Positions 28,286 to 35,904 of a stretch of DNA of 42,964 nucleotides are shown piece by piece; positions within the stretch are counted from its first letter, which is position 1; every line of letters begins with the position of its first letter. Both the position numbers and the translations under genes were made by a program. The stretch is from assembly GCA_021787435.1 (NCBI GenBank), contig JAJYLY010000017.1, positions 1 through 42,964 on the forward strand, written 5' to 3'. The stretch comes from Pseudomonadota bacterium (GTDB taxonomy: Bacteria; Pseudomonadota; Gammaproteobacteria; Burkholderiales; Gallionellaceae). The notes under the pieces were generated by a model. That model saw only the letters and a program-made list of their open reading frames with translations, did not search any database and was not told the origin of the DNA.

Positions 28286-28355
28286 CGTCTTCCCCGCAAA
28301 AGCGGGGAACCAGCGCCTTTGTATGACTGGATTCCCGCTTGCGCGGAAACGACAG
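28286..28355. repeat. REP/BIME-like hairpin pair
   Basis: Two imperfect palindromes in opposite orientation: CGTCTTCCCCGC-AAAA-GCGGGGAA with CCAG, and CTGGATTCCCGC-TT-GCGCGGAA with ACGAC. The arrangement matches the REP doublets between genes in many betaproteobacteria. It lies between the convergent DsrE-like gene and tcdA and may act as a bidirectional terminator. A REP-transposase remnant lies at 251-424. Confidence 0.75.
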
Positions 28356-28364
28356 AAAACGGTA

Positions 28365-29090
28365 TTATTCTTCCAGCAGCCTATTAATCACGGCCCCTGC
28401 CAGCGTGTAGCCGAACAGCGGCGGCATGTAGCTGATGGTGCCGTTCACCGCGCGCGGCCGACCTTGTGAAGTGGGCTGCGGGGGCAGTGGATCACGCGGA
28501 TGCTCGTCGGAATACACGGTGAGTATGCCGCGGCGGATGTCGTGGTGCTTCAAAAGACGTTTGCGCATCTGGCGCGCAAGCGGGCACATGTCCGTCTTGC
28601 TGAGGTCGGCAATTTTTATTCTCGATGGATCGAGCCGGTTTCCAGCACCCATGCTGGATGCCACCTTCAAACCGCGCTTGAAACTTTCCGCGACCAGCGC
28701 TTCCTTGCAGACCAATGAGTCTATGCAGTCGATCACATAATCGCAATTCTCGGGCACCAGCTCGTTGACGTTTTCGGTGGTCAGGAAAACTTTCAGGATC
28801 GTCACCTGGCAGTCGGGATTGATGTCCGCGATGCGCGACTTCATGAGTTCCGCCTTGGGTTGTCCGACGGTGGAAAGCAGTGCCGGCAGCTGGCGATTGA
28901 TGTTGCTCAAGGCCACCACATCGTGGTCGAGCAAAGTCAAGCGACCGATCCCCGCGCGGGCCAGCGCTTCGGTGCAGTATGAACCCACGCCTCCCATGCC
29001 GGCAACGAAAACATGTTTTCCGGCAAGACGCATGACTCCCTCTGCGTCGATGAGGATTTCGGTCCGTTCGAATTGCGGTGGCATTTGCAT
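28365..29090 (-). CDS. tcdA: tRNA threonylcarbamoyladenosine dehydratase
   Basis: 241 residues, E1-like ThiF family. The adenylate-binding motif VAGMGGVGSYCTEALARAGIG is followed by LLDHDVVALSNINRQL and CIDSLVCKEALV, with ADLSKTDMCPLARQMRKRL and VYSDEHPRDPLPPQ near the C-terminus. TcdA cyclises t6A37 to ct6A in tRNAs that read ANN codons. The E. coli relative is CsdL/YgdL. It lies seven bases downstream of the pseudouridine synthase gene, so two RNA-modification genes share an operon. Confidence 0.92.
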   Translation of the reverse strand: MQMPPQFERTEILIDAEGVMRLAGKHVFVAGMGGVGSYCTEALARAGIGRLTLLDHDVVALSNINRQLPALLSTVGQPKAELMKSRIADINPDCQVTILKVFLTTENVNELVPENCDYVIDCIDSLVCKEALVAESFKRGLKVASSMGAGNRLDPSRIKIADLSKTDMCPLARQMRKRLLKHHDIRRGILTVYSDEHPRDPLPPQPTSQGRPRAVNGTISYMPPLFGYTLAGAVINRLLEE

Positions 29091-29096
29091 GGCGCG

Positions 29097-29828
29097 TCAA
29101 AATTGCTCGTTCTCGCCCAGATAGCGCCATTGCCCGATGGGTAGCTGGCCCAGTTTCACCTTGCCGATGCGGATGCGCTTCAATCCCGTCACGGTAAGCC
29201 CAACAAGTTCGCACATGCGGCGTATCTGGCGCTTCTTTCCCTCGCGCAACACGAAGCGCAACTGGTCTTCGTTCTGCCAAGTGACCTTCGCTGGCTTGAG
29301 ATATTCGCCATCCAGCTTCAGTCCCTGGCAGAGCAGCGCCAAGCCGCTCGACTCAAGCTTGCCCTGCACGCGCACCAAGTATTCTTTGTCCACCGTTGAA
29401 TCTTCGCCTATCAGCCGCTTGGCTATCCGCCCGTCTTGGGTCAGCACCAGCAGCCCCTGAGAGTCAATGTCCAGACGCCCCGCCGGGGCAAGCCCGATGA
29501 ACTGACTGCGATGAAACCTTATGGGCGAAGGATCCTCCGCCCAGTGCGTGGCCTCATCGAGCAGCGCGGATGCGGGCTTATAGCCATGCTCCGCCTGCCC
29601 CGACACATAGCCCACAGGCTTGTTCATCAGGATGGTCACGCGCTGCTGCTGTGTGATCTGCGCGGCAGCGCGCAACACAACCTTCTGGCCTGGATAAACC
29701 TTGTAGCCCAGCTCGCTGACGATCTCGCCATCGACCTCCACCAACCCCTTTTCGATATAGCCGTCCGCCTCGCGGCGCGAACACAGCCCCAGTTCGGACA
29801 TGCGTTTTGAAAGTCTGATTTTTTCCAT
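29097..29828 (-). CDS. rluF: Pseudouridine synthase of the RsuA/RluF group
   Basis: 243 residues. An N-terminal S4 domain (RLSKRMSELGLCSRREADGYIEKGLVEV) is followed by the catalytic domain with ILMNKPVGYVSG, LAPAGRLDIDSQGLLVLTQDG (catalytic Asp in RLDxxSxGLL) and EGKKRQIRRMCELVGL. Length and the HYK-like insert (EHGYKPASALL) fit RluF, which modifies U2604 of 23S rRNA. RluE or RsuA are alternatives. Confidence 0.85.
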   Translation of the reverse strand: MEKIRLSKRMSELGLCSRREADGYIEKGLVEVDGEIVSELGYKVYPGQKVVLRAAAQITQQQRVTILMNKPVGYVSGQAEHGYKPASALLDEATHWAEDPSPIRFHRSQFIGLAPAGRLDIDSQGLLVLTQDGRIAKRLIGEDSTVDKEYLVRVQGKLESSGLALLCQGLKLDGEYLKPAKVTWQNEDQLRFVLREGKKRQIRRMCELVGLTVTGLKRIRIGKVKLGQLPIGQWRYLGENEQF

Positions 29829-29891
29829 GTGTGAATTGCGAGAATATTAAGGCGCGGATTTAAGCACAAAGCGCGACGGAAGGCGAATGCA

Positions 29892-29927
29892 AAAGCGGCG
29901 CAAGACCGATTCGTCTTGCGCCGCTTT
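29892..29927. terminator. Bidirectional terminator after soxB
   Basis: AAAGCGGCGCAAGAC and GTCTTGCGCCGCTTT form a perfect 15-bp stem with loop CGATTC, flanked by A on the left and T on the right. It ends the sox operon and lies immediately upstream of the pseudouridine synthase gene. Confidence 0.9.
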
Positions 29928-29940
29928 CAGCATATGCAGA

Positions 29941-31653
29941 TCAGGCGATGCCTTCGTTGCCCTCAACGCCGATCAGTTTGGGCAGATTGAGCTTCCTGGG
30001 GGCAATGGTCTTTTTGTCGCGCAGATAGGTCGACACGACATCCCAGATCGGCTCGCCTGTGACGCCTTCGGCAACGGGCGCCCAGCCTGCGACCTTGTAT
30101 TTCCTGTTCGGATCGAGCGCCTTGCCGTTCAGCATCATGTTGTTGATGCGCCCGCCTATGGTCTTGGTCAGGTCGCAGGTATAGCTGATCCCGCCCACGC
30201 GCACCATGTCCCCGCCCTGCTGCTTGTAGGGGTCCGCATTGAACAGGTTGTCGCACACGTCTTCCATGATGGTCTTGATGGTGGTTCCCGTCATCTCGGT
30301 GAGCGTGGTCTGGGGATAGGTAATTGCGGTCTGGTCCATCACGTGTTCCATGGTGATCGCCTCTCCCGGCAACAGCGAAGTGCCCCAGCGGAAGCCCGGC
30401 GAGAATGCAGCATCCGCGCCTTTGACTTCCATCAGCGCGTCCAGTATCAGCTGATCGAAAGTGCCGTTGAAATTGCCGCGGCGATAAAGCGTGCCTTCGG
30501 TGACCGCGAGCTTCTCGGCAAGTTTGGTCTCATAGGGCGCGCGGACTTTCGCAATCAGCACATCCATCTCGGCATCCGGCGTTATCAGGTTGGCAAACAC
30601 CGGCAGCAGCTTGTATCTGAAATCGGCGACCTTGCCGCCCTTGACATCGAAATCCAGCACGCCCAGGAATTTGCCGTTGGAACCGGCATTGGTGACCAGC
30701 GTCTGTCCGCCTGCATTCTTCACGATGACAGGCTGAGGCACGCCGTCATGGGTATGGCCGCCCATGATCGCGTCTATACCGGTCACGCGTCCTGCCAGCT
30801 TCAGGTCCACGTCCATGCCGTTGTGCGAGAGCAGCACCACGACCTGCGCACCCTTGGCTCGCGCATCGTTGACGACCTTCTGCAGGTGGTCCTCCTGGAT
30901 GCCGAAAGTCCAGTCTGGCGTCATGTATCCCGGATTGGCAACCGGCGTATAGGGGAATGCCTGGCCTATGATCGCAACAGGAATGCCGTTGACCTGCTTG
31001 ATCACGAAGGGCTCGAAGACCGGATCGCCGAAATCGACGGTCTTGATGTTTTGGGCCACGAAATCCACCTTGCCCTTGAAGTCGTTGTCGACGACATGCT
31101 TGACCCGGTCGGCGCCCAGCGTGAATTCCCAGTGGCCCGTCATCACGTCCACGCCCAGCAGTTTTCCGGCATCCACCATGTCCTGCCCCTTAGTCCAGAG
31201 CGCGGTGGCGGAACCCTGCCAGGTATCACCGCCGTCGAGCAGCAGCGAACCGGGGCGGGCTGCGCGTATCTTCTTGATGAGCGTGGCAAGATGCGAAAAC
31301 CCGCCGACCTTGCCATAGGTCTTTGCGGCATGCTCAAAGTCGAGATAGGTGAACGCGTAAGCTTCTGGCGTGCCGGGCTTGATGCCGTAAGCCTTGAGCA
31401 GGTATTCGCCTACCAGATGAGGCGCCCTGTTTTTGCTCGCACCCAAGCCGATGTTGACATTGGGCTCCCTGAAATAGATAGGCAAAAGCTGCGCGTGACA
31501 GTCGGTGATGTGCAGCAGCGAGACGTTGCCGAAGGATGGCAGATCATAAAAACGATCCGCATTGCCGGCCAGTGCCGAGCGGCTGTTCAATGCGAAGCCT
31601 GAAGCAGCTGCAAACGCAAGCAGCTGCATGAATTCACGGCGGTTCATGGACAT
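29941..31653 (-). CDS. soxB: Thiosulfate oxidation protein SoxB (sulfate thiol esterase)
   Basis: 570 residues. A twin-arginine signal (MNRREFMQLLAFAAASGFAL) exports it folded to the periplasm. The di-manganese centre motifs are LLHITDCHAQLLP (Asp51, His53), LLLDGGDTWQGSA, MTGHWEFTLG (SoxB-specific), LLSHNGMDVDL and IMGGHTHDGVPQ. SoxB hydrolyses the terminal sulfonate from SoxY-bound thiosulfate as sulfate. The start has AGGAG six bases upstream. It is last in the sigma/anti-sigma-soxYZAB operon, 30 bases after soxA. Confidence 0.97.
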   Translation of the reverse strand: MSMNRREFMQLLAFAAASGFALNSRSALAGNADRFYDLPSFGNVSLLHITDCHAQLLPIYFREPNVNIGLGASKNRAPHLVGEYLLKAYGIKPGTPEAYAFTYLDFEHAAKTYGKVGGFSHLATLIKKIRAARPGSLLLDGGDTWQGSATALWTKGQDMVDAGKLLGVDVMTGHWEFTLGADRVKHVVDNDFKGKVDFVAQNIKTVDFGDPVFEPFVIKQVNGIPVAIIGQAFPYTPVANPGYMTPDWTFGIQEDHLQKVVNDARAKGAQVVVLLSHNGMDVDLKLAGRVTGIDAIMGGHTHDGVPQPVIVKNAGGQTLVTNAGSNGKFLGVLDFDVKGGKVADFRYKLLPVFANLITPDAEMDVLIAKVRAPYETKLAEKLAVTEGTLYRRGNFNGTFDQLILDALMEVKGADAAFSPGFRWGTSLLPGEAITMEHVMDQTAITYPQTTLTEMTGTTIKTIMEDVCDNLFNADPYKQQGGDMVRVGGISYTCDLTKTIGGRINNMMLNGKALDPNRKYKVAGWAPVAEGVTGEPIWDVVSTYLRDKKTIAPRKLNLPKLIGVEGNEGIA

Positions 31654-31683
31654 GAGTGACTCCTGAAATTTAGAATGGAACTG

Positions 31684-32502
31684 CTATCTGCGATATACGG
31701 GAGTCTGCATGGGCAGCCCGTTGCTCATGTAGGTCATGAAATATTCCAGATCGTTGTATGTTTCGCTGTTCGCCTCCAAGGGCGCACCGCCCATGTTCTT
31801 GCCGCACTGCATGAAACGCTTCTGCAATGTGGTGATATCCGTGCCGCCCAGAAAGACCGGGTAATGCGTCGCCTGGCCTATCATCATCGAGAGGTGCTCA
31901 CCGTTCATGAGCTTGCCGGCACTGTCGACGTGGCAGCTTGCGCAGGAATTGTTCAGTTTCCCGCGCCGCGCGTAATAATATTCTTTCCCCTTCTCGTAAG
32001 CCGCGAGCGCGCCCTTGCCTTCCACCCTGACATTGACCTTCATGCCGTCAGACAGGCTCTTGGCATAGGCTGTCAAAAGACCCATCTCTGCTTCGCCGTA
32101 AGGCAGCTCCTTTTCGCCGTTTGCCTTCAGGCATGCATTGATCGCGTTTTCAAAGGTCACCACGCGGCCGGCAGTTTCATCGAAATACGGGTAATTGCCC
32201 GCCACATTCTTTCCGCCATTCGGAAAGCATGATGAGAACTGCTTGCCGTTTGCAAACGGTTTCTCCCAGGCATGCTGCCCCTTTTCCAGATCCATGGAAT
32301 AGGAAGGGAATGACATGAACTCGTCATACTGGCTCTTTGCATCCGGATTCATGGACAGCGAACCGTATACATAGTTTTCAAACCTGATGTCAGGCAGCAT
32401 CTTTTTGTAGTGCGCGATTAGGTCCTCTCGATCCTCCATCGGGCCCGCAAGCGCTGAAAAACTTGACGCAAGCAGCGCCAGCATGAGTGTGAATTTTCGC
32501 AT
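31684..32502 (-). CDS. soxA: Sulfur oxidation c-type cytochrome SoxA
   Basis: 272 residues from the ATG at 32502, which has AGGGGG six bases upstream. A signal peptide ends near ALA. One heme-binding motif CASCH lies at about 187-191, cysteines at about 92 (SSCFPNGG) and 124 are placed for the structural disulfide of the lost first heme, and Cys233 in MQCGKNMGG is the axial and substrate-linking cysteine. It is therefore a mono-heme SoxA. SoxA normally works with SoxX to attach thiosulfate to SoxY. No soxX gene is present in the window. Confidence 0.95.
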   Translation of the reverse strand: MRKFTLMLALLASSFSALAGPMEDREDLIAHYKKMLPDIRFENYVYGSLSMNPDAKSQYDEFMSFPSYSMDLEKGQHAWEKPFANGKQFSSCFPNGGKNVAGNYPYFDETAGRVVTFENAINACLKANGEKELPYGEAEMGLLTAYAKSLSDGMKVNVRVEGKGALAAYEKGKEYYYARRGKLNNSCASCHVDSAGKLMNGEHLSMMIGQATHYPVFLGGTDITTLQKRFMQCGKNMGGAPLEANSETYNDLEYFMTYMSNGLPMQTPVYRR

Positions 32503-32524
32503 CTTAGGACCCCCTGTCTGCATG

Positions 32525-32842
32525 TCAGGCCGGAGCAGCTATCTCGACCTCGCCGTCGTACTGCGCATCGAGGTTGTCCACCGCGTGAACGACAATCTTG
32601 TCTCCCGCCTTCGCACCCTTGATTCTGAATTCAAAGAACGGATTCTTTGCAACGCCCACACCCCATTGTGCTTCCAGCACAGGCTTGCCGTTAAGGGTTG
32701 CCGTGACCTGGTTGATAAAATGAGCCGGGATGAACTTGCCGGTCTCCTTGTCCTTGCGCAACCCGGTTTCCATCTCGTGCTGCATCAGTACTTTCACTGT
32801 GGCGACATCGCCCTCTATCGTCGCGCGCATTCTCATTGCCAT
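32525..32842 (-). CDS. soxZ: Thiosulfate oxidation carrier protein SoxZ
   Basis: 105 residues, no signal peptide. MRMRATIEGDVATVKVLMQHEMETGLRKD, PAHFINQVTATLNGKPVL and NPFFEFRIKGAKAGDKI are the SoxZ immunoglobulin-like strands. SoxZ forms a heterodimer with SoxY and is exported with it by the Tat route. It follows soxY by 49 bases and precedes soxA by 22. Confidence 0.96.
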   Translation of the reverse strand: MAMRMRATIEGDVATVKVLMQHEMETGLRKDKETGKFIPAHFINQVTATLNGKPVLEAQWGVGVAKNPFFEFRIKGAKAGDKIVVHAVDNLDAQYDGEVEIAAPA

Positions 32843-32891
32843 GCTGTTATCCTTTTAAAATGATGGAGATTTCAAAAATCCTTCGATCGCA

Positions 32892-33362
32892 TCAGCCGCC
32901 GCAGCCGCCGGCCGTTACCTTGACATCTTTACTTGCGGTGTAAAGTTTGCCGTCTGCCTTGACCACGATGCGCACCGGGGCCGTTTCAGCCATCTTGATG
33001 CGAACCGATATGAAAGGCTCGGCACCGTTCAGAAACTTGAATTCAGCGATCAGAGGATTGGGATTCTTGTCCGAAAAAATCGCGATTGAGGTAGTGCCCG
33101 GAATGTTGCTGGTTGCCTCCACCGGCACCAGCGCGCCGTTTTCCGCAATCTCTGGAACCTTGATCAGGATGTCATCGCTCGGTGCAGCGCCGGCATAGCC
33201 AGAGTTCTTCATCGCGTCGTCCAGCGTCTTTGCGGTGAATGCAGCGCTGTTCCATTCCGCCGCCAGTGCCTTGCCGGTCCTGAGCAACCCTGCAAACATC
33301 GCCACTGCAACGGCGCCTGCAATGCTCGTGCTCTTCAAAAAAGTTCTGCGTGCCTGATTCAT
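32892..33362 (-). CDS. soxY: Thiosulfate oxidation carrier protein SoxY
   Basis: 156 residues. A twin-arginine signal (ARRTFLKSTSIAGAVAVAMF) is followed by the SoxY domain and the flexible C-terminal carrier arm ending VTAGGCGG, with the sulfur-carrying Cys at 154. Intermediates of thiosulfate oxidation stay covalently on this cysteine. It lies 30 bases downstream of the anti-sigma gene on the same strand, so it is almost certainly co-transcribed with it. Confidence 0.96.
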   Translation of the reverse strand: MNQARRTFLKSTSIAGAVAVAMFAGLLRTGKALAAEWNSAAFTAKTLDDAMKNSGYAGAAPSDDILIKVPEIAENGALVPVEATSNIPGTTSIAIFSDKNPNPLIAEFKFLNGAEPFISVRIKMAETAPVRIVVKADGKLYTASKDVKVTAGGCGG

Positions 33363-33392
33363 TTAATACCTTTCATTTTTGATTTAAAACTC

Positions 33393-34118
33393 TCACACCC
33401 TGACGTAATCCCATCCCTGCTGCAGACGCCTGTTGATCTCGTCAAGCGCAGAAGAAGCCACGCGGATATTGGGCAGCAGCTTTACGGCTATGCCCTTTTT
33501 CTGCAACTCGGTAATGCTCTGGTTGCACCCGACCACATCCAGATTCGGATATTCTTTCTGCAGCATGCTGATGCGCTCCTTGTACTGCGTCACATCGGAA
33601 CGCAAAAGGTCCAGCCCTCCGCCATTGGCGATGATTTCCATCTTCAGGTTCTGTCCTGTCTGCCTGTAGCTCTTCAGCAGACTCTCGGTCTCGTCCAGCG
33701 CAGTCTTGAGCCGCAAAGGATTGGAATCGCTGACCTGCACGATGATCTTTCCCGGCTCCTGTTTGATGTCGTTGTTCTGGATAATCTGGAACAGGCTCAG
33801 CACCTTGTGATATTTCGTTGCATCGTGCTTTTCAGAAACGTTCCAGCCGAATACCCCCCCCAGCAACAGCAGGAACAAAGAGGCCGCAAACGTCTGCGCA
33901 TAACGCGACCAGTCGCGCCTTTTCGGCAAGCTGCCCGCATGGGCGGATGCAGGCTGCTGGTAGGCATGCCTCACCATCTCCTTCAGGCCGCGGATTTCAC
34001 AAACGCGGGCCTTAAGCGCCTCGTCCTGCTCTATGCTGCCGAACAGCTCGTTTTTCTCCTCGAGTCCTAGCTCATTGTCGACAAACGAATTCAGCAGTTC
34101 ATCCGAATGATTATTCAT
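33393..34118 (-). CDS. Anti-sigma factor with periplasmic DsrE-like sensor domain
   Basis: 241 residues. The N-terminal 60 residues (ELLNSFVDNELGLEEKNELF) match the helical anti-sigma domain that wraps ECF factors, but without the HxxxCxxC zinc motif. A basic stop-transfer (LPKRRDWSRY) precedes one membrane helix (about 74-92). The C-terminal half, about 122-241, is a DsrE-like domain: KIIVQVSDSNP, LKMEIIANGGGLDLLR, LDVVGCNQS (Cys198) and the ending GWDYVRV. The same segments occur in the secreted DsrE-like protein at 34848-35270. The predicted topology puts the sigma-binding part inside and the cysteine domain in the periplasm. The ATG overlaps the sigma stop by one base. The sensing role is inferred. 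Confidence 0.82.
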   Translation of the reverse strand: MNNHSDELLNSFVDNELGLEEKNELFGSIEQDEALKARVCEIRGLKEMVRHAYQQPASAHAGSLPKRRDWSRYAQTFAASLFLLLLGGVFGWNVSEKHDATKYHKVLSLFQIIQNNDIKQEPGKIIVQVSDSNPLRLKTALDETESLLKSYRQTGQNLKMEIIANGGGLDLLRSDVTQYKERISMLQKEYPNLDVVGCNQSITELQKKGIAVKLLPNIRVASSALDEINRRLQQGWDYVRV

Positions 34119-34675
34119 TATATGACCCTCCTTATCTGCCTGTGCAGTGACTGGTCAGGCGCAAACTCCTTCAAGTGCAATTTCAGCGTCTGGCGGGCCC
34201 GGCACAAGCGACTCATCACGGTGCCGACAGGAATGCTCAGGATGCTTGCGACTTCGATATAGGAAAATTCTTCCAGGTCCACCAGGGTCAGTACCTGGCG
34301 CTGCCCCATCGGCAGTCTGGACACCGCCCCCAGCACGCGCGAAACAATCTGCGACTGCTCATGATCGCTTTCCGGGTTGGCATCATCGACGCAGCAATGT
34401 TCCTCAAGTTCGTCTATATCCTCCATCATCCTATTCCGGCGGAAATAATCACGCCAGCAGTTAGCCAGTATGCTGAAAAGCCAGCCATTCATCTTTGCGC
34501 TGTCGCGCAGCTGGCTTTTGTTCCTGAGGGCCTTGATCAGCGTTTCTTGCACCAAATCGTCCGCAAGCGCAGAATTGTGGCTCCAGGAAAAGGCCACCCG
34601 GTATAACTTGGGGCGGATTTGCTTCAATTGTTCCTGGAACGCATCCGCATGACAGAATAAAGAAAGGATTTCCAT
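34118..34675 (-). CDS. RNA polymerase ECF-type sigma factor
   Basis: 185 residues. Region 2 (about 15-85) contains LYRVAFSWSHNSALADDLVQETLIKAL, and the NGWLFSILANCWRDYFRR stretch contacts the -10 element. Region 4 (about 118-165) reads AVSRLPMGQRQVLTLVDLEEFSYIEVASILSIPVGTVMSRL, a standard helix-turn-helix. It is the first gene of the operon with its anti-sigma factor and soxYZAB. A GGAAT-N17-CGTC element lies upstream on its own strand, so autoregulation is likely. Confidence 0.93.
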   Translation of the reverse strand: MEILSLFCHADAFQEQLKQIRPKLYRVAFSWSHNSALADDLVQETLIKALRNKSQLRDSAKMNGWLFSILANCWRDYFRRNRMMEDIDELEEHCCVDDANPESDHEQSQIVSRVLGAVSRLPMGQRQVLTLVDLEEFSYIEVASILSIPVGTVMSRLCRARQTLKLHLKEFAPDQSLHRQIRRVI

Positions 34676-34706
34676 TGACCACCCAAAAAGTCGAACCTGT
34701 TATTAA

Positions 34707-34732
34707 GACGCAACAGATACGGAGAATATTCC
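34707..34732 (-). promoter_or_regulatory. ECF-type promoter of the sigma-sox operon
   Basis: Read on the minus strand, GGAAT (34732-34728) is followed after 17 bases by CGTC (34710-34707), about 32 bases before the sigma start codon. GGAA(C/T) with CGTC at this spacing is the classical ECF promoter form. The identical arrangement occurs divergently at 34764-34789. Confidence 0.6.
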
Positions 34733-34763
34733 ATCGATGCCGGATTATCCAGTAAAAATCCTT

Positions 34764-34789
34764 GGAATAAAACCGGATCATCCGGCGTC
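34764..34789 (+). promoter_or_regulatory. ECF-type promoter of the divergent DsrE-like genes
   Basis: GGAAT (34764-34768), 17 bases, CGTC (34786-34789), about 58 bases before the start at 34848. It matches the element driving the sigma operon in both boxes and spacer length, suggesting both units are read by the adjacent sigma factor. Confidence 0.6.
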
Positions 34790-34847
34790 ATATGCGAAGC
34801 AAGTCGGAAACATTGCAATCTTCATAAATTAAAAAGGAAAGCACCGA

Positions 34848-35270
34848 ATGAAACATGGCCTCCAGTTTAGAATACTTGCAACCGCATTCCTGCTTTCCTT
34901 CGCGTCATTTTGCGCACATGCTGCAGAGCGCGAGAAAGTGGTTTTCCAGGTCAGCGATTCGGTGCCCGGAAAATGGAACCTGACGCTCAGCAATGCAAGC
35001 AACCTTCAGGATCTGCTTGGCAAAGACAATGTCGATATCGAAATCGTGGCCTATGGGCCGGGAATCGACATGCTTAGGCTAGAATCCGAGGTCGGCGACA
35101 AGATTGACAAGGCCATAGGCAATGGCGTGAAGATCGTCGCATGCCAGAACACCATGAAGGCCAAAAAACTCACAAAGGATGACATGCTGACCTCTATAGA
35201 CTATGTGCCGGGCGGTGTGCTCGAAATCATGCGCAAGGAAAAAGCAGGCTGGTCCTACGTTCGTCCATAA
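34848..35270 (+). CDS. Periplasmic DsrE-like protein, paralogue of the anti-sigma sensor domain
   Basis: 140 residues; a signal peptide ends near AHA (residue 25) and AAGGAAAG precedes the ATG. The mature domain reads KVVFQVSDSVP, VDIEIVAYGPGIDMLR, GVKIVACQNTM (Cys99) and ends GWSYVRP. Each block has a counterpart in the anti-sigma C-terminal domain (IIVQVSDSNP, MEIIANGGGLDLLR, VVGCNQS, GWDYVRV), so the two are paralogues. It may bind sulfane sulfur on Cys99 and deliver it to, or compete with, the anti-sigma domain. It is followed after 26 bases by a second DsrE-like gene. Confidence 0.8.
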   Translation: MKHGLQFRILATAFLLSFASFCAHAAEREKVVFQVSDSVPGKWNLTLSNASNLQDLLGKDNVDIEIVAYGPGIDMLRLESEVGDKIDKAIGNGVKIVACQNTMKAKKLTKDDMLTSIDYVPGGVLEIMRKEKAGWSYVRP

Positions 35271-35296
35271 TTTTTTAAACGCAACCGGAGAAGCAA

Positions 35297-35794
35297 ATGA
35301 AAAAGATGCCCCTTGTAGCCGTTATTTTTGCAGCAGCCCTAGCAGCGCTTCCAGCCTGGGCCGAAACCGCTCCTCAGATACACATCGATGTTCCTGTGAC
35401 CATCAAGTCCGCAAAGATCGTATTCAACATGGATCACGCCGCGTTCAACGGCGACATGCCAATCGGCATCAAGCACATGAGCCTCGTCGTACAGCGCTTC
35501 CGCAAGATGGGCGGGGAACTCAGCATGGTAGGCGTATTCCACAGCGATGCAGGATACATGCTGCTCAACGACGAGACCTACAACAAGGTGCGCAAGACCA
35601 ACACCGGCAACCCATATGCGCCGCTGATCGAAGACCTGATCAAGCAGGGCGTGCAGATCGAGGAATGCGCAGTCACCATGCAAGGCAACGGCTGGGGCAA
35701 TGAGAACCTGCTGCCGAATGTGAAGGTGAATACCGGCGCGATCGGACGCATCGTGCAGCTAGAGCAAAACGGCTACATCATGATACAGCCCTGA
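35297..35794 (+). CDS. Second periplasmic DsrE-like protein
   Basis: 165 residues. A signal peptide ends near AWA. The domain has AKIVFNMDHAAF, LSMVGVFHSDAGYMLL, then GVQIEECAVTMQGNGW, with a cysteine (Cys124) in the same place as the other DsrE-like proteins, and ends with a hydrophobic strand NGYIMIQP. It is more distant from the anti-sigma domain than its neighbour. GGAGAAGC precedes the ATG. It is the last gene of the divergent unit, ended by a strong terminator. Confidence 0.78.
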   Translation: MKKMPLVAVIFAAALAALPAWAETAPQIHIDVPVTIKSAKIVFNMDHAAFNGDMPIGIKHMSLVVQRFRKMGGELSMVGVFHSDAGYMLLNDETYNKVRKTNTGNPYAPLIEDLIKQGVQIEECAVTMQGNGWGNENLLPNVKVNTGAIGRIVQLEQNGYIMIQP

Positions 35795-35814
35795 ACCATC
35801 CGGAGTTGAGCATG

Positions 35815-35843
35815 AAAAAAGACCAGCAATGCTGGTCTTTTTT
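35815..35843. terminator. Strong bidirectional terminator
   Basis: Six A, GACCAGCA, one base, TGCTGGTC and six T make a symmetrical hairpin that can terminate from either side. It closes the DsrE-like gene pair and the small basic-protein gene on the other strand. Confidence 0.92.
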
Positions 35844-35904
35844 CATGCCGCCAAATTCAACGATGATCAAAATACCAGTCATCATTGAGCCAGCCCTGAT
35901 TGAG

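Noticed and set aside
29887..31602. 571-codon open frame on the plus strand opposite soxB
   Set aside because: It is antisense to a clear soxB gene, has no ribosome site and shows no domain pattern; a codon-bias shadow.
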